DNA of 64,000 nucleotides from Scytonema sp. UIC 10036 (GTDB lineage Bacteria; Cyanobacteriota; Cyanobacteriia; Cyanobacteriales; Nostocaceae). A program made the position numbers and the translations under genes. Below the pieces are notes generated by a model. It was given only the letters and a program-made list of their open reading frames with translations. It had not been told where the DNA came from and did no database searches. The stretch is taken from positions 68,483 through 132,482 of the forward strand of contig NZ_WJFC01000010.1 of NCBI RefSeq assembly GCF_009725235.1, written 5' to 3'. Shown here piece after piece: positions 1 through 10,000 of the stretch; the stretch's first letter is position 1; the number at the start of each line of letters is the position of its first letter.

Positions 1-1572
1 CGAACCCCCGATGCGATTGCTGTGGTTTTTGAAGATGAGCAACTGAGCTATCAAGAGCTGAATTGTCGAGCCAATGCACTTGCACATTACTTACGGCGTA
101 TCGGAGTTGGTCCCGATGTGTCGGTGGCTCTTTGTGTGGAGCGCTCTTTAGAGATGGTTGTAGGAATTCTTGGAGTCCTCAAGGCAGGTGGAGTTTACGT
201 TCCTATAGATCCAGCTTATCCAAAGGCTCACCTCGCTTTTGTGCTGGAGGATGCTCGGGCACCAGTTCTGCTAACTCAGGCACGGTTGGTCACTGAACTC
301 TCTACTCATGGAACTCGGATCGTATGCTTGGACTCAGAGCGTGCTATTCCAGCACAAGAAAGCTCAGACAACCCCATTTGTAACACTGCTACAAAAAATC
401 TTGCTTACGTAATTTACACCTCAGGCTCTACGGGTCAACCCAAGGGAGTGCAGGTTACCCACCAGAACTTAGTCCACTCCACTAATGCTCGGATAACTTA
501 TTATTTAGAGTCTGTTATTAATTTCTTATTAATTCCCTCGTTCGCCTTTGATAGTTCAGTTGGTACCATCTTCTGGACACTTTGTCAAGGAGGAACTCTA
601 GTGCTGCTTAAGGAGGGTTTGCAAAAAGACATTTGGCAGATAGCAAAACTAATCAAGAAACATCAGGTTTCACACTGGTTAAGCGTTCCTTCTCTTTATG
701 CGGCTCTTTTAGCACACATAGAACCTATTGAGCTTACTTCTTTACGCACCGTTATTGTTGCTGGAGAATCTTGTTCACCTGAGTTAGTTAAACGTCACCA
801 GGATCTGTTACAGCATACATCTTTATTCAATGAATATGGTCCAACAGAAGGAACAGTCTGGAGCAGTGTATATAATTGTCAAAACCATAATTTGAAGAAT
901 ACTGTTCCTATCGGTCGCCCAATCGCCAACACCCAAATATATTTGCTGAATTCTTATGGACAACCAGTACCAATAGGAGTTCTCGGCGAACTGCATATTG
1001 GTGGTCCTGGTGTGGTTAGAGCGTATTTCAACCGCCCTGAACTAACTGCTGAAAAGTTTATTCCCAATCCGTTTAGTAAAGAACCAAGCGAACGCTTATA
1101 TAAAACAGGAGATTTAGCACGTTACACGAGCGATGGCAACATTGAGTTTATCGGGCGCATCGACCATCAAGTCAAGCTCAGGGGGTACCGCATCGAACTG
1201 ACGGCGATTGAAACAATGTTGCACCAAAACCCAATTATTAAAGAAGCTGTTGTTTCGATCCGGCAGGATAAGTCGGACAGCCAACGCTTAATTGCCTATG
1301 TAGTGCCAAAAGGCAAGCCTGTTCCTAAAACTGAGGAATTGCGAAGCTTTTTGAGGCAAAAGCTACCGGAGTACATGGTACCTACTGCTTTTGTGATTTT
1401 AAATGCCTTGCCATTAATGCCAAACGGTAAAGTCGATCGCCAAAACCTCCCAGCCCCTGAGAGGACACAGTCTAAGGATGAAACAATGGCTCAAATTTTA
1501 AAAAGGCTAGAGGAGCTTTCAGAAGAAGAAGTCAGAGCAATGCTTTCTAAAAAGAAGCCAACAGTTAATTAA
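1..1572 (+). CDS. NRPS adenylation-domain protein (5' end outside window)
   Basis: Activates an amino acid as its adenylate for loading on a carrier protein. The frame is open from base 1 (RTPDAIAVVF), so the true start and any upstream condensation domain lie outside the window. Visible core motifs are LKAGGVYVPID (A2), YTSGSTGQPKG (A3), NEYGPTE (A5), YKTGD (A7), RIDHQVKLRGYRIE (A8) and NGKVDR (A10). The protein ends in a charged helix (LEELSEEEVRAML) of the kind used as an intersubunit docking segment, and contains no carrier domain. Lining up the specificity pocket by eye against GrsA gives D-S-G-L-I-A-E-V-W, which I cannot assign. The carrier is encoded separately 37 bases downstream and a hydroxylase follows, so the activated residue is probably hydroxylated while bound to it. 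Confidence 0.93.
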   Translation, partial: RTPDAIAVVFEDEQLSYQELNCRANALAHYLRRIGVGPDVSVALCVERSLEMVVGILGVLKAGGVYVPIDPAYPKAHLAFVLEDARAPVLLTQARLVTELSTHGTRIVCLDSERAIPAQESSDNPICNTATKNLAYVIYTSGSTGQPKGVQVTHQNLVHSTNARITYYLESVINFLLIPSFAFDSSVGTIFWTLCQGGTLVLLKEGLQKDIWQIAKLIKKHQVSHWLSVPSLYAALLAHIEPIELTSLRTVIVAGESCSPELVKRHQDLLQHTSLFNEYGPTEGTVWSSVYNCQNHNLKNTVPIGRPIANTQIYLLNSYGQPVPIGVLGELHIGGPGVVRAYFNRPELTAEKFIPNPFSKEPSERLYKTGDLARYTSDGNIEFIGRIDHQVKLRGYRIELTAIETMLHQNPIIKEAVVSIRQDKSDSQRLIAYVVPKGKPVPKTEELRSFLRQKLPEYMVPTAFVILNALPLMPNGKVDRQNLPAPERTQSKDETMAQILKRLEELSEEEVRAMLSKKKPTVN

Positions 1573-1609
1573 AACTTATGACTATTGTTGAGAACAAAGG
1601 AAACGAAAA

Positions 1610-2062
1610 ATGAGCGACGATCTATTAAAACGTTTTGCTCAGCTTTCTCCAGAAAAGCGTGAACTTCTGGAAATGCTGATGAAGGAAGAAGCGACAGAAC
1701 AACAAGCACCTGTTGTAGCACCCCGCACACCTGTTGAAGAGACACTGGCGAATATCTGGGCTCAAGTACTTGGGCTAAAGCAGGTAGGTATACACGATCA
1801 CTTTATAGAATTGGGAGGAGATTCAATTCAAAGTATTAAAATCACTGCCAAAGCTATTAAAGCAGGTATCCAATTGAGTATCAATGATATCTTTGATTAT
1901 CCAACAATTGCGGAGTTGGCAACAGTTGTGGATACAACTTTGTTTCGTGAGGGAGAACGCGATCCACAGCCGGAAGAGGTTCCTGTGATACCTATCCAAT
2001 CAACTGATTCAGAAAGTTTCACACCAACAAACTTCCCAGAAGCCGAGTTGAGTCAGGAATAA
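1610..2062 (+). CDS. Free-standing peptidyl carrier protein
   Basis: A 150-residue discrete carrier domain. The phosphopantetheine attachment motif is LGGDSIQS with Ser72. An N-terminal charged helix (LLKRFAQLSPEKRELLEML) resembles a docking element and the C-terminal 35 residues are an acidic tail. A good ribosome site (AAAGGAAA) precedes the ATG. It sits between the A-domain protein and the SyrP-like oxygenase. In SyrP-type systems (known) the oxygenase acts on an aminoacyl thioester held on a carrier, so this protein is the likely platform (inferred). The condensation domain at the start of the large synthetase would then take the residue from it. A phosphopantetheinyl transferase is not encoded in the window. 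Confidence 0.9.
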   Translation: MSDDLLKRFAQLSPEKRELLEMLMKEEATEQQAPVVAPRTPVEETLANIWAQVLGLKQVGIHDHFIELGGDSIQSIKITAKAIKAGIQLSINDIFDYPTIAELATVVDTTLFREGERDPQPEEVPVIPIQSTDSESFTPTNFPEAELSQE

Positions 2063-2123
2063 CTCAGTAAGCTTTTCAAAAAACGTATTTAAAAGCATGC
2101 CCAAGCAAGAAGGAGCTTCAGCT

Positions 2124-3104
2124 ATGGAAGCTGAAAATACTATAGACTATCTACAGCCATTTAAGTACTTCCCTTTAGTTATACAACCAAAGGGGCAAAA
2201 TTTCGATCTGGTTACGTGGACTCAAAGTAATATAGAATTCATAGAGAAACAAATCTTAAAGCACGGAGCAATTCTCTTCCGAAATTTTGATGTTAACGAC
2301 CTATTGGTATTTGAAAAGTTTATGCGAGTGATTTCTCCAGAACTACTGGAATACCGAGAACGCTCAACACCTCGAACAGAACTTGAAAGCAATATTTATA
2401 CCTCAACTGAATATCCTGCTCGCGAACATATCGCCTTACATAATGAATTTTCATATGCTTACACTTGGCCAATGAAAATTTGTTTTCACTGTGTTAAGTC
2501 AGCTACTCAGGGAGGTGAAACTCCTATCGCTGATTGTCGGAAGGTTTTTCAAGCAATTAACCCAAAAATTAGAGAACGATTTATACAACAAAAGGTCATG
2601 TACGTCCGAAACTACGGTAGTGGTATAGACCTTTCCTGGCAAGAAGCATTTCAGACAAAAGACAAGTCACTCGTTGAGGAGTATTGCCATAAAGCTCCAA
2701 TGGAATTTGAGTGGAAAGATGACAATCGTTTGAGAACTCGTCAAGTGCGTCCAAGTGTTGCAAGGCATCCAAAGACACAAGAAATGGTTTGGTTTAATCA
2801 AGCTCACTTATTTCATATATCAAACTTGGAATTAGAAGTGCGTGAAGCGCTGTTAGAACTGTTTAAAGAGGAGGATCTCCCACGTAATACTTATTATGGT
2901 GACGGCTTTCCCATAGAAACCTCTGTATTAGATGAAATTCGTGAGGCTTATCAGCAAGCATCTATGAGTTTCCCTTGGCAGGAAGGAGATGTGTTATTGC
3001 TTGACAATATGTTAGTGGCACATGGACGAAAGCCATTTGTGGGGACACGAAAGATTGTGGTGGCTATGGGAGAAGCTTTTACGCAAGAAGATTGTGAGTC
3101 GTAA
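2124..3104 (+). CDS. SyrP-like Fe(II)/2-oxoglutarate-dependent hydroxylase (TauD/TfdA fold)
   Basis: Predicted non-haem iron dioxygenase that hydroxylates a carrier-bound amino acid. The iron ligands are visible: LHNEFSY gives the H-x-E pair (H106/E108 from this start) and LVAHGRKPF the distal His (H300), with an Arg in GTRKIV for 2-oxoglutarate. HNE followed by SY is typical of the SyrP branch of the TauD superfamily. I chose the ATG at 2124 because AAGGAG lies 8 bases upstream; the in-frame ATG at 2097 has no clear site. Placed directly after the free-standing carrier, it most likely acts on that thioester. SyrP itself beta-hydroxylates aspartate, but the A-domain pocket here does not match the Asp code I know, so the substrate is open. 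Confidence 0.85.
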   Translation: MEAENTIDYLQPFKYFPLVIQPKGQNFDLVTWTQSNIEFIEKQILKHGAILFRNFDVNDLLVFEKFMRVISPELLEYRERSTPRTELESNIYTSTEYPAREHIALHNEFSYAYTWPMKICFHCVKSATQGGETPIADCRKVFQAINPKIRERFIQQKVMYVRNYGSGIDLSWQEAFQTKDKSLVEEYCHKAPMEFEWKDDNRLRTRQVRPSVARHPKTQEMVWFNQAHLFHISNLELEVREALLELFKEEDLPRNTYYGDGFPIETSVLDEIREAYQQASMSFPWQEGDVLLLDNMLVAHGRKPFVGTRKIVVAMGEAFTQEDCES

Positions 3105-3116
3105 GTCACTAAAATA

Positions 3117-3941
3117 ATGAAAAGAATGAAAAAACAAGAACTAACTGGTTTTGGCAACCTTGATGATACAGCAAACCCGGACTGCTTTGTGTTTTACCTA
3201 GACGCGATCGGCGCGCTGAAATCTGTGCAGGCTTACAAAGAAAAGACATTTACTTGTTTAGAGATAAAAGAAGGTCATCACATTCTTGACGTAGGCTGTG
3301 GAACGGGTGATGACGTGCGAAGGCTAGGACAAAAAGTGGGAAACACTGGTTATGTTGTGGGAGTAGACAACAGTGAGACAATGGTTACAGAAGCCCAAAG
3401 AAGAAGCGAAGGGTTAGGTTTGCCAGTTAAATACCGCGTATGCGACGCTCACAGTCTTGAGTTTCCCGATAATACATTTGATTGTTGTCGTGCTGACCGA
3501 ACCTTCCAGCATTTGAAAAATCCTCGCAAAGCTTTAGCTGAAATAGTGCGCGTAGTCCGTTCAGGAGCGCGAATTGTCATCTCTGAGCCTGATTGGGAAA
3601 CTCTGGTAATAGATGCTAGCGATCGCACCTTAACCCGTAAGATATTAAACTTTCATTGTGATAGTTCTTGTAACGGCTGGATTGGACGGCAATTACCTGC
3701 TCTATTCAAGGAAACTGGGTTGAAGGACATCGGTGTCGATACCAATACTTTGATGCTAACCGATTGTACCTCAGCAGATAAACACTTGGGAGTCCTTAGT
3801 GCCGCTATAAGAGCGCAACAAGTAGGTGTAATCTCAACAAACGAGACTGCCAACTGGATAAGTCATTTAGAGCAAGCAAGTCAGGCTGGTCGTTTCTTTT
3901 GCGCCATTACAGGCTTTTCCACCTTTGGTTGTAAGCCTTAA
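3117..3941 (+). CDS. SAM-dependent class I methyltransferase
   Basis: A 274-residue methyltransferase. Motif I is ILDVGCGTGDD, the acidic residue after beta 2 is in VVGVDNS, the post-I region is YRVCDAHSLEFPDNTFD, and RVVRSGARIVISEPDW matches the UbiE/Coq5-like lineage. It lies 12 bases after the hydroxylase and 76 bases before the large synthetase, all on one strand, so it is probably cotranscribed and tailors the peptide. Candidate targets (inferred) are the hydroxyl added by the neighbouring oxygenase, a backbone nitrogen or a terminal carboxylate; the sequence does not decide. It is separate from the synthetase rather than embedded in an A domain, which favours a discrete O- or N-methylation step. 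Confidence 0.85.
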   Translation: MKRMKKQELTGFGNLDDTANPDCFVFYLDAIGALKSVQAYKEKTFTCLEIKEGHHILDVGCGTGDDVRRLGQKVGNTGYVVGVDNSETMVTEAQRRSEGLGLPVKYRVCDAHSLEFPDNTFDCCRADRTFQHLKNPRKALAEIVRVVRSGARIVISEPDWETLVIDASDRTLTRKILNFHCDSSCNGWIGRQLPALFKETGLKDIGVDTNTLMLTDCTSADKHLGVLSAAIRAQQVGVISTNETANWISHLEQASQAGRFFCAITGFSTFGCKP

Positions 3942-4017
3942 CAGGGCATGGTTTAAATAATTGTTACTAAGCGTAGCTTTTACTGGTGCAAAATTAGTAA
4001 ATAAGTGAGTCAAGCAA

Positions 4018-7000
4018 ATGCCAAATGATACCCTCTACATCGGAACGATTCCTAAGAGGACAGAGACCAGCCCCTGCCAGCTCTCCTTTGCTCAAGCTAG
4101 GCTGTGGTTTCTCAGCCAGTTAGAACCTAACAGTCCTTTTTACAACGCACAAACTGCCCTGCGCTTGAAGGGCTCGCTCAACATAACTGCACTGGCACAG
4201 AGCTTTAATGAAATTGTGCGGCGACACGAAGTCTTACGAACAACCTTTGTAACCATCAATGGGCAAGCAGCCCAGGTAATTGCTCCCACTTTAAACCTGC
4301 CGTTGCCTGTAGTGAACTTACAGGATTTGTCTGAGCTAGAGCGCGAAGCCGAAGTCCTACGACTGGCTACTGAGGAAGAACAGCGTTCTTTCAATTTGGC
4401 TGAAGGTCCATTGTTGCAAACGACTTTGCTACAGTTAGGCCAAACAGAATACGTACTATTGTTCACAATACACCATATAGTTTCCGACGGCTGGTCGGTC
4501 GAGGTTCTCATCCGGGAGATAGTAACGCTGTACAAAGCCTTCTGTAGTGGAAAGCCCTCACCGTTGTCGGATCTCCCTATCCAGTATGCCGATTTTGCCA
4601 TTTGGCAGCGTCAATGGCTACAGGGAGTTTTGGCAGCGCAGTTAGCGTATTGGCAGCAGCAACTGAGTGGCTCCCCTTCTGTGCTACAGTTGCCCACTGA
4701 CTGTCCTCGTCCTGCAATTCAGAGCTTCCGTGGGGCGGCTCAATCTCTATCGCTACCCATTCACCTCACGCAGGCGCTCAAGGCACTGAGTCGTCAGGAG
4801 AGGGTGACTTTGTTCATGACCTTGCTGGCAGCATTTAAGACGTTGCTCTACCGTTACACTAATCAGGATGACATTCTTGTAGGCGCACCAATTGCCAACC
4901 GCAACCAGGCGGAGATTGAAGGGCTGATTGGCTTTTTTGTCAATACCCTAGTATTGCGTACTTACCTTGGTGACAATCCCAGTTTTCGGGAACTACTGGG
5001 TAGAGTTCGGAAAGTGGCTCTGGAAGCTTATGCTCATCAAGACCTGCCGTTTGAGTTGCTGGTAGAAGCATTGCAGCCAGAGCGAGACTTAAGCCGTAAT
5101 CCGCTCTTTCAGGTGATGTTTAATATGCTCAACTTTGCGGAAGTACAAATTGAACTACCGGGGTTGACAGTAGAGCCTCTCTCCTCATCTGAAGAATTTG
5201 CGTCAAAATTTGATTTAAGTCTATATGCTTCACAAAAAAATGAAACAATTCAACTAAAACTGGTTTATAACAGTAGACTATTTGAACAAGCTCAAATAGT
5301 TGAAATGTTGGGGCATTTTTCTACGTTGCTAGAGAGCATCATTGCCAATCCAGAACAACCCATAGCTACACTACCGCTTTTAACTGAAGCAGAACGTTAC
5401 CAACGGTCAACCCGATGCAACCTCATCCGTCTCACCCAACCCTTTGTCGAATTTAACTTTGAGGAAATTGAGCTATCGATTTGTGCTCGTTTTGAACAGC
5501 AGGTCAAGAAATACCCGAAAAACATTGCTGTCAAAACAAAGAAGTATGAGTGGACTTATGAAGAATTGAATTCAGCAGCAAATCAAGTAGCGCAAACCGT
5601 CTTCAGCATCACCGGAAATGGTAGTGAAAGGGTAGCATTGTTATTTGAACATGATGCGCCAGGAATAGCAGCTATTCTCGGAATCTTGAAGGCTGGTAAA
5701 ACTTATGTGCCGTTAGATCCCTCTTATCCTCAGGAAAGATTAGCATATATACTAGCAGATTCACAGGCGAGTGTGATTCTTACCAACAACGTGAATCTGG
5801 CTTTAGCTCAAGCATTAAATCAAGATACTCTCTATCTCATTAATATTGACGAAGTCGTTGTCAATGCGTCCGGTGATACAAATTTGGCAATGGCGGATAC
5901 AGTTGCCTATATTCTCTATACTTCTGGTTCTACAGGACAGCCAAAAGGTGTTTTCCAAAACCATCGGAACGTCCTACATCACATCAGAACTTATGTGAAT
6001 AATCTCCATATCAGTTCACAAGATAAACTCACACTCTTTTCTTCCTATAGCTTTGATGCGGCGGTTATGGATATTTTTGGCGCTTTGTTAAGCGGAGCGA
6101 CACTGTATCCAATCAATATCAAAGAAGAAGGAATGGTTAACTTATCTGAATGGTTAATCCAGCAAGGAATTACAATTTACCATTCCACTCCCAGTGTTTA
6201 TCGATATTTTGTCAACACTCTGACCCTAAAAGATAAATTTCCCAAACTGCGTTTAGTTGTCCTTGGCGGAGAAGAGGTTTTTAAACAAGATATTGAACTG
6301 TACAAAAAATATTTTGACTCCGAGTGTATTTTGGTCAACGGACTCGGACCGACAGAATCAACTCTCAGCTTGCAGTATTTCTTAAATCAGCAGACAGAAA
6401 TCACGCGGAATTTAGTTCCTGTTGGCTACCCAGTTAATGACACCGAAATTTTATTGCTCAATCAAGCAGGGGAACAAGTTGCAGTTTATGGGATTGGGGA
6501 AATAGCGATCGCTTGCCCTTATTTGGCACTGGGCTATTGGCGAAAGCCAGAAATGACACAGGCGGTATTCCTCAACGATTCGCAACGGTCGAATCGGCGG
6601 ATATACTGCTCCGGAGATTTGGGCCGTTTACTGCCAGATGGTAGCATCGAATTTGTTGGCAGAAAAGATTTTCAGGTCAAGATTAGAGGCTATAGAATCG
6701 AACTGAGCGAAATCCAGACACAGCTTCTAGAAATTCCAGAGGTGAAGGAGGCGGTCGTTGTGGCACGAGGTGAGGTTGCGGGCGATAAGCGTTTAGTCGC
6801 TTACGTTGTACCAAATCAGGAGTCAATACCAACAATTAGCGAACTGCGCCACTTTCTCAAGCAAAAACTGCCCGAATACATGGTGCCTAGTGCCTTTGTG
6901 TTCTTAGACGCTTTGCCAGTAACACCCAATGGCAAGGTAGACCAGCGCTTATTGCCTGCACCCCAATTACGAACAGAACTAACACAAACCTTTGTAAGCC

Positions 7001-10000
7001 CTCAAACTCTCATCCAAGAGATGTTAGCTCTCATCTGGGCAGATGTCCTGAGAGTTGAACAACTGGGCATTTATGACAACTTTTTTGAATTGGGTGGACA
7101 TTCCTTACTAGCAACCCAAATCATCTCACAAATACGAGCCACCTTTGCAGTCGAATTACCATTACGTAGCTTGTTTGAAGAACCGACTGTTGCCGGACTA
7201 GCTGAGTGCATTGAGACAGATCTCAAGCTCGAGCAAGCTATGTTAACTCCGCCGGTGTTAACCATTGCACGGCGGGATGGGGATCTGCCACTGTCCTTTG
7301 CCCAGCAGCGATTGTGGTTCCTTGAGCAATTAGAGCCTGGTAGTGCTGTTTACAACATCCCTGTTGCTGTGCAGCTGAGCGGGCAGATCGACCAAGCTGC
7401 CCTAGAACGCAGCCTCAATGCAATCATCAGCCGCCACGAAGCCCTACGCACTAACTTCATAACAGTAGAGGAACAACCGATTGCTGTCATCGCTGAAACC
7501 CGGAGCCTGATGTTGCCAGTCATGGACTTGCGAACTTTACCAGAAAGTGAAAAAGAATTCTCAGCCCAGCGATTAGCAACCCAAGAAGCAGTGCGTCCTT
7601 TCGATCTAGCTACCGATCTGTTAGTACGAGCAAAATTGCTACAGCTTGCAGAGGCAGAACACGTCTTACTGCTAACGATGCACCACATTGTATCCGATGG
7701 TTGGTCAATGGGCGTACTGGTGCGGGAGCTAGCAACACTCTACTCAACCTTCTGCACTGGTCATTCCTCAACGCTACCTGAACTGCCCATTCAGTACGCG
7801 GACTTTGCTGTTTGGCAGCGTCAATGGCTGCAGGGAGAGGTGCTAAAGTCTCAACTCGCTTACTGGAAGCAACAACTCGACGGCGCACCAACTTTCTTGG
7901 AACTGCCCGGTGACCGACCAAGACCTGCTGTTCAAACCTTCCGGGGGGCGCATCAATCTTTAGTACTTTCCAAAGAACTCAGCAAAGCGATCGCCAGCCT
8001 GAGTCAGCGTGAAGGAGTCACCTTGTTCATGACGCTGTTGGCGGTATTTGGAACGTTGCTTTATCGCTACACTGGGCAATCAGACATCCTAGTGGGCACG
8101 CCCATTGCTAACCGCAATCACTCCCAAATCGAAGGGTTAATAGGGTTTTTCGTGAATACCTTAGTGTTGCGTACTAATATGTCAGGCAATCCCAGTTTTC
8201 GGGAATTACTGAGTCGAGTCCGGGAAGTGGCTCTGGGCGCTTATGCTCATCAAGACTTGCCGTTTGAGTTGCTGGTAGAAGAATTGCAGCCAACGCGAGA
8301 CTTAAGCCGTAACCCGCTCTTTCAAGTGATGTTTAATCTGCTTAACTTTGCAGAAGAACGAATCGAACTACCGGGGTTGACGGTAAAGAATCTCTCCGCG
8401 CCAGAAGAACTGGCATCAAAGTTTGACTTAACTCTGTATGCTGTAAAACAGAATGAAATAATTCATCTGAAACTCGTTTACAACACCGATCTCTTTGAAC
8501 AAGCTCAAATAGTTGAGATGTTGGGGCATTTTTCTACGTTGCTAGAGAACATCATTGCCAATCCAGAACAGTCTATAACGACATTGCCACTCTTAACTGA
8601 AGCAGAACGTTATCAACGCTCTACCCGATGCAACCTCATCCGTCTCACCCAACCCTTTATCGAATTTAACTTTGAGGAAATTGAGCTATCGATTTGTGCT
8701 CGTTTTGAACAGCAGGTCAAGAAATACCCGAAAAACATTGCTGTCAAAACAAAGAAGTATGAGTGGACTTATGAGGAATTGAATGCAGCAGCAAATCAAG
8801 TAGCGCAAACCGTCTTGAGCATCACCGGAAGTGGTATTGAAAGGGTGGCATTGTTGTTTGAACATGATGCGCCTGCAATAGCTGCTATTCTCGGAATCTT
8901 GAAGGCTGGCAAAACTTATGTGCCGTTAGATCCCTCTTATCCTCAGGAAAGACTGGCGTATATGCTGGCAGATTCACAGGCGAGTATTATTCTTACCAAC
9001 AACGTGAATCTAACTTTAGCTCAAGCATTAAATCAAGATACTTTCTATCTCATTAATATTGACGAAGTCGTTGTCAATGCGTCCGGTGATACAAATTTGG
9101 CAATGGCGGATACAGTTGCCTATATTCTCTATACTTCTGGTTCTACAGGACAGCCAAAAGGTGTTTTCCAAAACCATCGGAACGTCCTACATCACATCAG
9201 AACTTATGTGAATAATCTCCATATCAGTTCACAAGATAAACTCACACTCTTTTCTTCCTATAGCTTTGATGCGGCGGTTATGGATATTTTTGGCGCTTTG
9301 TTAAGCGGAGCGACACTGTATCCAATCAATATCAAAGAAGAAGGAATGGTTAACTTATCTGAATGGTTAATCCAGCAAGGAATTACAATTTACCATTCCA
9401 CTCCCAGTGTTTATCGATATTTTGTCAACACTCTGACCCTAAAAGATAAATTTCCCAAACTGCGTTTAGTTGTCCTTGGCGGAGAAGAGGTTTTTAAACA
9501 AGATATTGAACTGTACAAAAAATATTTTGACTCCGAGTGTATTTTGGTCAACGGACTCGGACCGACAGAATCAACTCTCAGCTTGCAGTATTTCTTAAAT
9601 CAGCAGACAGAAATCACGCGGAATTTAGTTCCTGTTGGCTACCCAGTTAATGACACCGAAATTTTATTGCTCAATCAAGCAGGGGAACAAGTTGCAGTTT
9701 ATGGGATTGGGGAAATAGCGATCGCTTGCCCTTATTTGGCACTGGGCTATTGGCAAAAGCCAGAAATGACACAGGCGGTATTCCTCAACGATCCGCAACG
9801 GTCGAATCGGCGGATATACTGCTCCGGAGATTTGGGTCGTTTACTACCAGATGGTAGCATCGAATTTGTCGGCAGAAAAGATTTTCAGGTCAAGATTAGA
9901 GGCTATAGAATCGAACTGAGCGAAATCCAGACACGGCTTCTAGAAATTCCAGGGGTGAAGGAGGCGGTCGTTGTGGCACGAGGTGAGGTTGCGGGCGATA

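Noticed and set aside
2124..3104. Halogenase reading of the iron oxygenase
   Set aside because: The iron site reads H-N-E; halogenases of this fold replace the acidic residue with Ala or Gly.
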